Source of the DNA: a bacterium
GTDB lineage: Bacteria; Patescibacteriota; Saccharimonadia; Saccharimonadales; UBA4665
Direction: 5' to 3'
Assembly (NCBI GenBank): GCA_021848145.1
Contig: JAJZMX010000004.1
Coordinates: forward strand, 124,001 to 188,000
DNA: 64,000 bases
Of the stretch, positions 9,402 to 17,540 are shown one piece after another. The position numbers were made by a program, and so were the translations under genes. The stretch's first letter is position 1. Each line of letters starts with the position of its first letter. Under the pieces are notes generated by a model. The model made no database searches. It was given only the letters and a program-made list of their open reading frames with translations, and was not told where the DNA came from.

Positions 9402-10853
9402 TTAGGCTGCCTGTGGAGTTATTTCAGACATATTTACTTTTTTGTTACGAATGACCAAAAAAGCTATAACAGCTGCCCCAAGAGCCAGGCCAACTCCGAC
9501 ATGTATGCCCGTCTGGTATCCATGTATTTGAGATATTGCCATTGCGTGTCCGGATTTAACGTAGTTCTTGAATGTGGAAGCGTATACGGCTGAAAGTATT
9601 GCTAGTCCGATTGAACCACCAACTTGTTGAGAGGTGTTTAATACCCCAGATGCTAGGCCCGAAAAGTGTTTGGGAATACCGCTCGTTGCAGCGAGCGTAC
9701 CAGAAATAAAGCTTAGGCCCATGCCAAACGAAACTATGGCAAGTCCGGGAAACACATTATGCCAATAATTGCCGCCTACTTTCATGGTGTGAGCCATGAT
9801 GAATAATCCTAGGCTTAAGACTATTGGCCCAGCAACCATGAATGGCTTATAACCAATCTTTCCCACTAAACGTGAAACGGCAGCCGAAGTAATTGCAATA
9901 ACGAACGTAGCTGGTAGAAATGCCAACCCAGACTTTGCCGGTCCGTAGCCAAGTACAGTTTGAACATAAAGGGTTAGAAAGAAGAACATCGCAAACAGCG
10001 TGCATGCTATTGCTAAGAATGTGAGGTTACCGCCTGCTACATTACGGATTCTAAAAATGCCAAGGGTCATGAGTGGTTGGCGGACCCTACTTTCGTTAAC
10101 CACAAAAATTACTAGAAGTAAAAGGCCAGCACCAATGAACGAAAGCACTGATGGTGATGCCCAGCCATCGTTAGGAGCATTAGATAATCCATATACCAGA
10201 CTCATTAATCCTGCGGTTGCGGTGACTGCCCCAAATAAATCTAGCTTCATCTTCTTTTTCTCTTCACCTATATGTTTTGGCAGCATAAACATGGCAAAAG
10301 ATACCACAAGTATCCCTACTGGAACATTAATAAAGAAGTTCCAGCGCCAACTAAGATATTGCGTTAAAACTCCTCCTAGCAATACACCAACTGCTGAACC
10401 ACCCGCTGCAACAGCTGCCCATACGCCTAGGGCTGCATTCCGTTCTTTGCCTTCTTTGAATTCACTAATAACTATAGACAACGCTGCCGGAGACATTATA
10501 GCTGCGGCTAATCCCTGCAAAGCTCGGGCGATTATTACCCAAGTGTCGGATTGAGCCAGTCCTGTCATAAGCGACATTAAAGAAAAAGCGGAAACGGCCC
10601 AAATAAAGATCTTACGCCGACCAAATAAGTCTGCTGCTCTTCCTCCTAGTAGTAAGAAACCACCGAATGTTAAGGTGTATGCTGTTATGACCCACTGTAA
10701 GTTATTGGGGGCAAAATGCAGTTCGCGCGCCATTGATGGCAATGCGACATTAACTACAGTGACGTCTAATACAACCATGAATTGGGCCATTGCCAGCAAA
10801 GCCAAAATAAACCATTTATTTTCTGAGTGCTTTTCTAGTTTGGGTCTGGGCAT
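9402..10853 (-). CDS. MFS transporter, DHA2/EmrB-QacA family
   Basis: 483 aa, 'FMVVLDVTVVNVALPSMARELHF' signature. Confidence 0.93.
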   Translation of the reverse strand: MPRPKLEKHSENKWFILALLAMAQFMVVLDVTVVNVALPSMARELHFAPNNLQWVITAYTLTFGGFLLLGGRAADLFGRRKIFIWAVSAFSLMSLMTGLAQSDTWVIIARALQGLAAAIMSPAALSIVISEFKEGKERNAALGVWAAVAAGGSAVGVLLGGVLTQYLSWRWNFFINVPVGILVVSFAMFMLPKHIGEEKKKMKLDLFGAVTATAGLMSLVYGLSNAPNDGWASPSVLSFIGAGLLLLVIFVVNESRVRQPLMTLGIFRIRNVAGGNLTFLAIACTLFAMFFFLTLYVQTVLGYGPAKSGLAFLPATFVIAITSAAVSRLVGKIGYKPFMVAGPIVLSLGLFIMAHTMKVGGNYWHNVFPGLAIVSFGMGLSFISGTLAATSGIPKHFSGLASGVLNTSQQVGGSIGLAILSAVYASTFKNYVKSGHAMAISQIHGYQTGIHVGVGLALGAAVIAFLVIRNKKVNMSEITPQAA

Positions 10854-11117
10854 CTAATTCCCTTTTGTTACTAATGAATCATATTACACTTTGTTTTATT
10901 TAATGCATTAATTTTATTTTACTTGCACAATTTTAGGACCATATCCGTTATTTTTACTGAGATATATCTTTATAAATTTTATAGAGGTCAACTTGTAATA
11001 TTTCTTATAGAAAATTTGTATCACAAATCGCTAAATAGTGATAAACATCAATAGGCTAAACCGCGAAATTCATCAACTTATTTTAATTATAGCCGTCCTT
11101 ATTTTGGGGAGAGGCCT

Positions 11118-11561
11118 ATGTTAATTGATCACTCAAATTCAGTTAGTAAATTAGTTGGCAAGCAGCTTAGGAACAGGCATGTCCTAAACTTGGCTGCGTT
11201 TGCTTTGCTGGCGATTATTCTAATATCCGTATATTTCTTATTAACATCTATGCAGACTAGACCAGCCCATTTAATAAAGTCAGGCTCCGTATCCGAAAAG
11301 GTAGTTCCAGACTCCGTCTCAGCAGACGGACCTGGTGCTAGTTCCCTTTCAATTAGCAATAGTTCTACAAACGGTAAGTCTAAAGCGACAATAAGTTTAG
11401 ATGGGCAAACAACTAAGTTAAATAACCCAACTCACTACAAGCATACATTTAAAGGGTCAAATTCTACGCTGAATGTATCAATTAGCGATCATTCTAGCTC
11501 ATCTCCAAGCAATATTTCTAGCCAATCTACGTCAACTGTAACGGTAAATACCAGAGAGTGA
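11118..11561 (+). CDS. membrane-anchored Ser/Thr-rich extracytoplasmic protein
   Basis: ORF 147 aa; N-terminal TM, Ser/Asn-rich remainder. Confidence 0.55.
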   Translation: MLIDHSNSVSKLVGKQLRNRHVLNLAAFALLAIILISVYFLLTSMQTRPAHLIKSGSVSEKVVPDSVSADGPGASSLSISNSSTNGKSKATISLDGQTTKLNNPTHYKHTFKGSNSTLNVSISDHSSSSPSNISSQSTSTVTVNTRE

Positions 11562-11605
11562 GGGAGGTGCATATATATCTATAGGCATGCAAATTGACCC
11601 CTCGC

Positions 11606-11655
11606 CCTAAGACAAGTGCAAGACTTTATTTGTCTTGGGTCGAGTGGCCACTCGA
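11606..11655. promoter_or_regulatory. two adjacent inverted repeats (10-bp stem hairpin plus 16-nt perfect palindrome)
   Basis: CCTAAGACAA...TTGTCTTGGG (11606-11639) and TCGAGTGGCCACTCGA (11640-11655). Confidence 0.6.
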
Positions 11656-11689
11656 AGTATTAACAATTTAATAATTAACAAGGAGGGTT

Positions 11690-12244
11690 TTGGATATGGT
11701 TGTAAAACATATTGCAAGACTGGCCGCAGTAAGCCTGACGACTATTGGTATCGCTGGTAGTGCTGCGGGGGCAGCAGGAGCTATGCCGTATCGCCACCAC
11801 GACATCAGTGTCACGTTTGGCAATGGCAACACTAGAACAGTTAACACTGTTCAAGTTAGTAACAATAGTAACCAACAGGCCATTACCGGCAATGCAACTG
11901 TAGTCAGCACTACAAAGGGCAGCTGGCATTGGGACTGGAAGAATAACAGTAGTGGCAACAATACGGCAACAGCAGGCAGCGTAGCCAATGCTAGCTCACA
12001 AAGTATTAATGTTGCCCTTCCAGCTCCACAGTCTGGAACTATGCCTACTACAAGCACTTCTAGGCACTCAGTCGTTATAGGTAATGGCAACACCTCAACT
12101 ACTAATACTATTAGTGTCAACAACTCGACAGTTCAAGGCGCCCAATCCGGCAATGCAACTGTAAAGGGTGGAAGCCATAACGTAGCTACTACTGGCAGTG
12201 CTACAAATACTAACACGCAAACTTCTACAGTAACCATTAATTAA
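11690..12244 (+). CDS. secreted NGN/SGNA-repeat protein
   Basis: Signal peptide plus two repeats: 'VTFGNGNTRTVNTVQVSNNSNQQAITGNATV' and 'VVIGNGNTSTTNTISVNNSTVQGAQSGNATV'. Confidence 0.65.
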   Translation: MDMVVKHIARLAAVSLTTIGIAGSAAGAAGAMPYRHHDISVTFGNGNTRTVNTVQVSNNSNQQAITGNATVVSTTKGSWHWDWKNNSSGNNTATAGSVANASSQSINVALPAPQSGTMPTTSTSRHSVVIGNGNTSTTNTISVNNSTVQGAQSGNATVKGGSHNVATTGSATNTNTQTSTVTIN

Positions 12245-12258
12245 GTAGGAGTGCTTAG

Positions 12259-12291
12259 CATGGCTGGGGTCGGTTTGCCGACTCCACCATG
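12259..12291. promoter_or_regulatory. intergenic hairpin (attenuator/terminator-like)
   Basis: CATGG-CTGGG-GTCGG-TTTG-CCGAC-TCCA-CCATG inverted repeat between two secreted-protein genes. Confidence 0.55.
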
Positions 12292-12311
12292 TCTCAAGCG
12301 TAATATCGATC

Positions 12312-14507
12312 ATGAAACTATTAAGATTTAAAGCATTATCTGTAGGTTCGTTCATTGTAATAGCGGCATTGCTGGTCATGGGTTCCCTAACCATGAACGT
12401 TAGTTTGCATAAAGTTTATGCGGACACTCTACCAAGTAGCAATCAAGCACCAGGTTGCGCGCAGCAAAGTTCCCCTACTCTTAAGATACCTACTGGAAGT
12501 CCCACTACTAATTCACCGAATAATTCGAATCTTTCGATACCTTCGTCTTCCGCCACCTCAACGCCGTCCAATAACGAATCTACGGATAGTGGCTTAAATA
12601 ATAGTAACGGTCAATGTTCTTCAACAAACACTTTAACTAGTTCGTCTTCCTCAAGCCAAAGCGCTAATAGTGGCGCAAGCAATAACACTAGCCAGCCTCA
12701 AACTAGCACGAATAAAGGTTTAAGTGATGCACCTTCTGGTTCTAGTGATCCATCCTCAGCAAATTCAGCAACTGCAAATGCCGTCAGTCCAAATAATGCT
12801 CAAGATACTCCTAGTACAAATAATACGACTAGCTCTAACGCTACTAATAGTCCTGATAGTCCTGGTAATAATCAAGCACAACAAACAACCAGTAGTGTAA
12901 CTTCTTGCCCTACCCCTGCTTCTAGTACTACTTCAAGCTCAGATTCTAGTTCGACTAGTAGTGCTGGCAGTAATAATGTCACTAGTCCAACAAGCAACAG
13001 TAGCGGCGCAAATACTAACACGGCAACCATTAATAACTGCAGCCAATCTAGTGCAAGTAGCGGACAGGCTACTTCAATCAATTCTGGAAGCGGCGGTACT
13101 TCGACAACCGGCAGTGCCAGCGATAATTTAAACCAAGTTAACCAGATTACCCCATCATTAAGCACTAATTCACAACCAGTGACATATACTGACAATGTTT
13201 ATGGAAACCAGAATGGAAATATTTTGGTTAATCCATCACAAATTGCCGAACAGCAGAATAGTACTAGTTCAACAAATCAAGTTAGCAATACCACAAGCTC
13301 TAACAATGCCAGTATTAATAACAATGACAATCTACTTGCCACTTCAGGAAATGCATCCGTAACAAACAACGGTCGGGGCGGCAGTGCTACTAGCGGCAAT
13401 GCCGAAGCATTGGCTAATGTCGTTAATATCATAGACTCTGCTATTGCCAACAAGCAATTCTTTGAGGGAACAATAAATATCTACGGCAACTTGTATGGCG
13501 ATATCCTTCTCCCCCAGGATTTGGTAGATCAACTAATAAATCCAGCAACAGAAATTGCGCAGAGTTCTTCAAATAATTCAGTTAAAGCGGCTATTAACAA
13601 TAACATAAATCTTTTAGCAACAAGTGGCAATGCTTCTGTTAGTAGTGGCGGCAATGCCAATAAATCAACAAGCGGCAATGCCACAACGATTTTAAATATA
13701 ACGAACTATATAAACAGCAATATTACGGCTGGGAATTTATTTCTAGTAATAATAAACGTGGCTGGTCATTGGTATGGTTACGTGCTTGGATCAATCCCTA
13801 GCTCTAATACTGATCTTCTAGGTGGTGGTATTTCGAACAACCAATTTACTCAGTCTACGGCTGCTGCTACTGGGGTAAACTCATCGACAGAAAGCATTAA
13901 TAACAATATTAATCTTGCTGCATATAGCGGCAACGCAAGCGTGAGCAATTTATATGGTCACGCTACTGCAACAAGCGGCAATGCTTTGGCTATAGCAGAC
14001 ATAGCTAACTTTATTAATGATAACTTCAGTTTGTCCGGTTGGTTTGGCATTCTCTTTATTAATGTATTTGGGAATTGGTATGGCAACCTTTCTACATATA
14101 ATCCAAACCCGCCGTCGACTCCGGGATCTCCTACTGACAGTCAACAGAGTAATGGTGGTGGGCAAAATGGAAGCAAGCCCTCAGTCCAATTGGCTTCATA
14201 TACCCCAACACAAAAAAATGACGGTACAAATGCCGCAAGTAGTTTAGGTAATGGTTACTGGACGTACGCTATGGTTACTTACTATCAAACTATATATAGC
14301 TATAGCACGACACCAAATACCGTGACTACATACAGAACCGTTACTTACCCAATTAAAACCGTTAAGGATTTATCAGTTACAACTGCTAATAAGAATGATC
14401 CAACTAAAAAGAGCGGCTTTAACTATTGGTTGGCGCTTTTATCACTTTTGCCATTAGTAGGATTAATAACTTACGAGAGGAAGAGCCGTAACCGAAAACA
14501 GGATTAA
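12312..14507 (+). CDS. large secreted Ser/Asn/Thr-rich surface protein with three C-terminal repeat modules and C-terminal TM anchor
   Basis: 731 aa; low-complexity stalk, repeats 'INNNxNLLATSGNASV...TSGNAxAxxNIxNxIN...INVxGNWYG', C-terminal 'WLALLSLLPLVGLITYERKSRNRKQD'. Confidence 0.7.
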   Translation: MKLLRFKALSVGSFIVIAALLVMGSLTMNVSLHKVYADTLPSSNQAPGCAQQSSPTLKIPTGSPTTNSPNNSNLSIPSSSATSTPSNNESTDSGLNNSNGQCSSTNTLTSSSSSSQSANSGASNNTSQPQTSTNKGLSDAPSGSSDPSSANSATANAVSPNNAQDTPSTNNTTSSNATNSPDSPGNNQAQQTTSSVTSCPTPASSTTSSSDSSSTSSAGSNNVTSPTSNSSGANTNTATINNCSQSSASSGQATSINSGSGGTSTTGSASDNLNQVNQITPSLSTNSQPVTYTDNVYGNQNGNILVNPSQIAEQQNSTSSTNQVSNTTSSNNASINNNDNLLATSGNASVTNNGRGGSATSGNAEALANVVNIIDSAIANKQFFEGTINIYGNLYGDILLPQDLVDQLINPATEIAQSSSNNSVKAAINNNINLLATSGNASVSSGGNANKSTSGNATTILNITNYINSNITAGNLFLVIINVAGHWYGYVLGSIPSSNTDLLGGGISNNQFTQSTAAATGVNSSTESINNNINLAAYSGNASVSNLYGHATATSGNALAIADIANFINDNFSLSGWFGILFINVFGNWYGNLSTYNPNPPSTPGSPTDSQQSNGGGQNGSKPSVQLASYTPTQKNDGTNAASSLGNGYWTYAMVTYYQTIYSYSTTPNTVTTYRTVTYPIKTVKDLSVTTANKNDPTKKSGFNYWLALLSLLPLVGLITYERKSRNRKQD

Positions 14508-14537
14508 CACTTATAAGACAAGTGTTATCATTAGCAC

Positions 14538-15938
14538 ATGAACAATGATGCTTTACGGCACGGTATTGAGTTTATTGATTCTTGGCTAAAGTTCCGCTTT
14601 GATCGGGAGGATATACCCGGGCTCACAGTAGCAATCTCATATAAAGGTGATCTCCTATTGAATAAGGCCTATGGCTATGCTGATACGGAAAAAAAGATTG
14701 AGCTGACGCCAGATTACCTCTTTCGTATTGCCTCTCACTCCAAAACATTTACGGCAACAGCAATTATGATGCTCGTCGAGGATAATAAATTACGCATAGA
14801 TGACTATGTTGTTGATTACTTGAGCTTTATTAAAAAACATAAAGATAAGCGTTGGAATAAGGTTACTATACGACAACTTATGTCCCACGGAGCAGGTATT
14901 ATTAGGGATGGTGTCAATGAGGATTATTGGCAATTAATCAGGCCTTTCCCAGATGAAAAACGTTTCAAGGAAGAGATATTAAACACTGATCTAGTATTAG
15001 ATAACAATACTAAACTCAAATATTCAAACTACGGTTATTCCCTTCTTGGCTTAGTCATAGAAGCAGTTGCAGCTCAGCCGTATAACGACTTTGTAAACGA
15101 AAGGATTATTAAAAAGCTTGGTCTAAATAATACATTTCCTGAATATTCAAAGAGTATTAACTATCGTTTAACTAAGGGCTATAGCCGAATAGACATAAGA
15201 AATTCCAGACTACCTATACAACAGATATATACCAATTGTATGTCTAGCGCCACAGGGTTTTGTTCCAATGGAGAGGATTTATGCAAGTATTTTAATGCTC
15301 AAATGATAGGTTCCAATAAACTATTAAATGACGAGAGTAAGAAGGAAATGCAGAGGATGCAATGGCGTGCCTATGATTCAACCCAATCTGAGAGTAGTGA
15401 TTATGGCCTAGGAATGGAGATTGAGTCTGTGGGCGGGAAGACCTTGATTGGACACGGTGGCGGTTTTCCCGGCCATAGTACCAAAACTACGTTTGATCCT
15501 AAAAGTGGACTTGTTGTGAGCGTTCTGACTAACTGTATTGACGGACCGTCGCTGTGGATTAATCGAGGTATTTGGGACGTTGTTAACTATTTCCAGGACA
15601 ATACTCCCAAAACCAAACCTAAGCATGATTTAAAGATGCTTGAAGGCATGTATATGAATTTATGGTCAATAATGAGCATAGTTGTTACTGGCGACAAAGT
15701 TGCTGCTGCACATATCGATAGCTGGGATCCTTTGTCTGGTGTACAGGATTTCGAGTTCGTTAATAATACTACTTTTAAAGTAGTTAACGCCGATAGCTAT
15801 GGTTACGAAGGTGAGTTGGTGCGTTTCGACATAAAAGCCGGTAAGGTAGAGACAGTAAACTATACAGGTTCAACAATGTGGCCGAAAGATTTGTGGCTAA
15901 AGAAGATTAAGGACAAGAAAGAGATCAGTATACCTTAA
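14538..15938 (+). CDS. beta-lactamase family serine hydrolase (penicillin-binding protein-like)
   Basis: 'FRIASHSKTFTATAIMMLVED' SxxK motif, 'YSNYGYSLLG' YxN motif, 'GHGGGFPG' motif. Confidence 0.92.
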   Translation: MNNDALRHGIEFIDSWLKFRFDREDIPGLTVAISYKGDLLLNKAYGYADTEKKIELTPDYLFRIASHSKTFTATAIMMLVEDNKLRIDDYVVDYLSFIKKHKDKRWNKVTIRQLMSHGAGIIRDGVNEDYWQLIRPFPDEKRFKEEILNTDLVLDNNTKLKYSNYGYSLLGLVIEAVAAQPYNDFVNERIIKKLGLNNTFPEYSKSINYRLTKGYSRIDIRNSRLPIQQIYTNCMSSATGFCSNGEDLCKYFNAQMIGSNKLLNDESKKEMQRMQWRAYDSTQSESSDYGLGMEIESVGGKTLIGHGGGFPGHSTKTTFDPKSGLVVSVLTNCIDGPSLWINRGIWDVVNYFQDNTPKTKPKHDLKMLEGMYMNLWSIMSIVVTGDKVAAAHIDSWDPLSGVQDFEFVNNTTFKVVNADSYGYEGELVRFDIKAGKVETVNYTGSTMWPKDLWLKKIKDKKEISIP

Positions 15939-15994
15939 TAGTTTGTGAGATAACCCACTTTGAAGAAAGACCATCCTGTGTTACTTATGTAAAT

Positions 15995-16462
15995 ATGGAA
16001 AAATTCGGTAACGTTACTGTTTTACATAATTTCAATGAAGTTTCTCGTGCATCTGTTGAAAATCTTTTAGCGCGTCTAGACGTAGACTGTACTAGCCTTT
16101 CTAGGGAGGTCCTTCAGGATGAAGCCCGTACGAATATTATTGGTAGATCTAACCCACTTAATGAAGTGTCTGATATTGAGAAGGCTATAAGCGAAAGAGC
16201 CCTCTTTTATATGACCAAGTTATTAGATAATCTTGTTGAAGCTAGGGATCTTGGCCAGCCTGAAGCCAGCCTGTATGTACCACTTTATCCTCACGAGGAA
16301 GAGGAAGTTAATGGGGCTCTAGGCATAGTTGAAGCGGCAATGGTTGATTTAGGCTATTCGCCAAAAAGAGAGAGAGGGCCTATGCGTCACAGAGCAGAAG
16401 AATTTATGCTTGGTATTGATACGCCAGCTTACCACAGGTTAATTGTTAGAATATTTAGCTAG
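15995..16462 (+). CDS. hypothetical protein
   Basis: ORF 155 aa, no recognised motif. Confidence 0.5.
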   Translation: MEKFGNVTVLHNFNEVSRASVENLLARLDVDCTSLSREVLQDEARTNIIGRSNPLNEVSDIEKAISERALFYMTKLLDNLVEARDLGQPEASLYVPLYPHEEEEVNGALGIVEAAMVDLGYSPKRERGPMRHRAEEFMLGIDTPAYHRLIVRIFS

Positions 16463-16464
16463 TT

Positions 16465-16980
16465 TTAGTTAACCTTTATTGCCGGGGTTGTGTGAGCTAC
16501 GTCATATTTGCTAATAAATTTATAGAATTTACTCTGGACACCACTAGACCTTTTTCTTTTATATAGGAAAGCTAATTCGTTTTTATCGAAAATTTCAAAG
16601 AACTTTTTCCAGCTGATGGGTTCAACATCTATATCTGGCTCATCGTCTTCAAAAGTGATGTATAGTCCGCCGTTCTCCAATCCATTAACTTCTCCTAAGA
16701 TATGGGCTGGGTGGCCGTATCTGAACGTTGTCCAATTTCGGATAATATCGTGGTTATTGGTGTAGTACTTTGGAGCAATAGTTCCTACTCCGCTCTTAAG
16801 TGGCATGGTATCATCATCTAGCCTATAAGGGTCGAAATCGATGGTATCCTCTAGCCCTTCATCATATGCTTCTTGGGCGTCTGTTCCATTGTCCAATTCC
16901 GGGTAATCAATCGGCATATTTTCAGGAGTGTCCCGTGGCAATGAAAATGGAGTGCCATTTTCTCTTGGAATTTTCGGCAT
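16465..16980 (-). CDS. hypothetical protein (paralog of 46060-46551)
   Basis: Shared 'TPFSLPRDTxExMPIDYxEL' and 'YRYGHPxxIxGxxxGLxxGxxYITFEDDEPxI'. Confidence 0.7.
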   Translation of the reverse strand: MPKIPRENGTPFSLPRDTPENMPIDYPELDNGTDAQEAYDEGLEDTIDFDPYRLDDDTMPLKSGVGTIAPKYYTNNHDIIRNWTTFRYGHPAHILGEVNGLENGGLYITFEDDEPDIDVEPISWKKFFEIFDKNELAFLYKRKRSSGVQSKFYKFISKYDVAHTTPAIKVN

Positions 16981-17006
16981 AAATCCACCTTTCTGTTGAA
17001 ATTAAG

Positions 17007-17432
17007 TTATCTAACGATCACCTTTTTTATCTCTGATCTCTTTTCTTTAGGCATAGAGACCCGCAAAACTCCGTCTTTAAATTCGGCTTCAGTCTTTTCC
17101 GTGTTGACTCCTTCCGGTAAAGATACCCTTCGCATGTAATGGTTGCTGCTTTCACGCATATAATATTTACGCTTATCTCTCCCTTCCTCTTTTTCTTCAT
17201 GGTCTGCCGCAATTTCTAATACTCCCTGTTCTGCCGTAATGTTAATTTCATCCTTTTTGAAGTTGGGCAGATTTACTACTGCAACCAATTTCCCTTCTTC
17301 TTCATATATGTCCATTGGGGCAATTTCGGCAAATACTGGTACGTTCCATTCATTCGCTAAAAAACTATCCAAATCTTTTTCTAGATCCCGTAAAGGGTTA
17401 AATCTAACTAATTGCATAATAGACTCCTCCAA
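17007..17432 (-). CDS. Hsp20/alpha-crystallin family small heat shock protein
   Basis: 'VAVVNLPNFKKDEINITAEQGVLEIAADHEEKEE' and 'AEFKDGVLRVSMPK'. Confidence 0.95.
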   Translation of the reverse strand: MEESIMQLVRFNPLRDLEKDLDSFLANEWNVPVFAEIAPMDIYEEEGKLVAVVNLPNFKKDEINITAEQGVLEIAADHEEKEEGRDKRKYYMRESSNHYMRRVSLPEGVNTEKTEAEFKDGVLRVSMPKEKRSEIKKVIVR

Positions 17433-17540
17433 AATATATTAAGGACAGTAAATATTTTGACCCCATATTGCCTAGCCAGCAATGACCTTGCTCACTGTAG
17501 TTATGTATATTAACCTACAAATTAGAGTATTGTTTTTTAT

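Noticed and set aside
10000-10554. Long plus-strand ORF (184 aa)
   Set aside because: Antisense to the MFS gene 9402-10853, which has clear family motifs; spurious.
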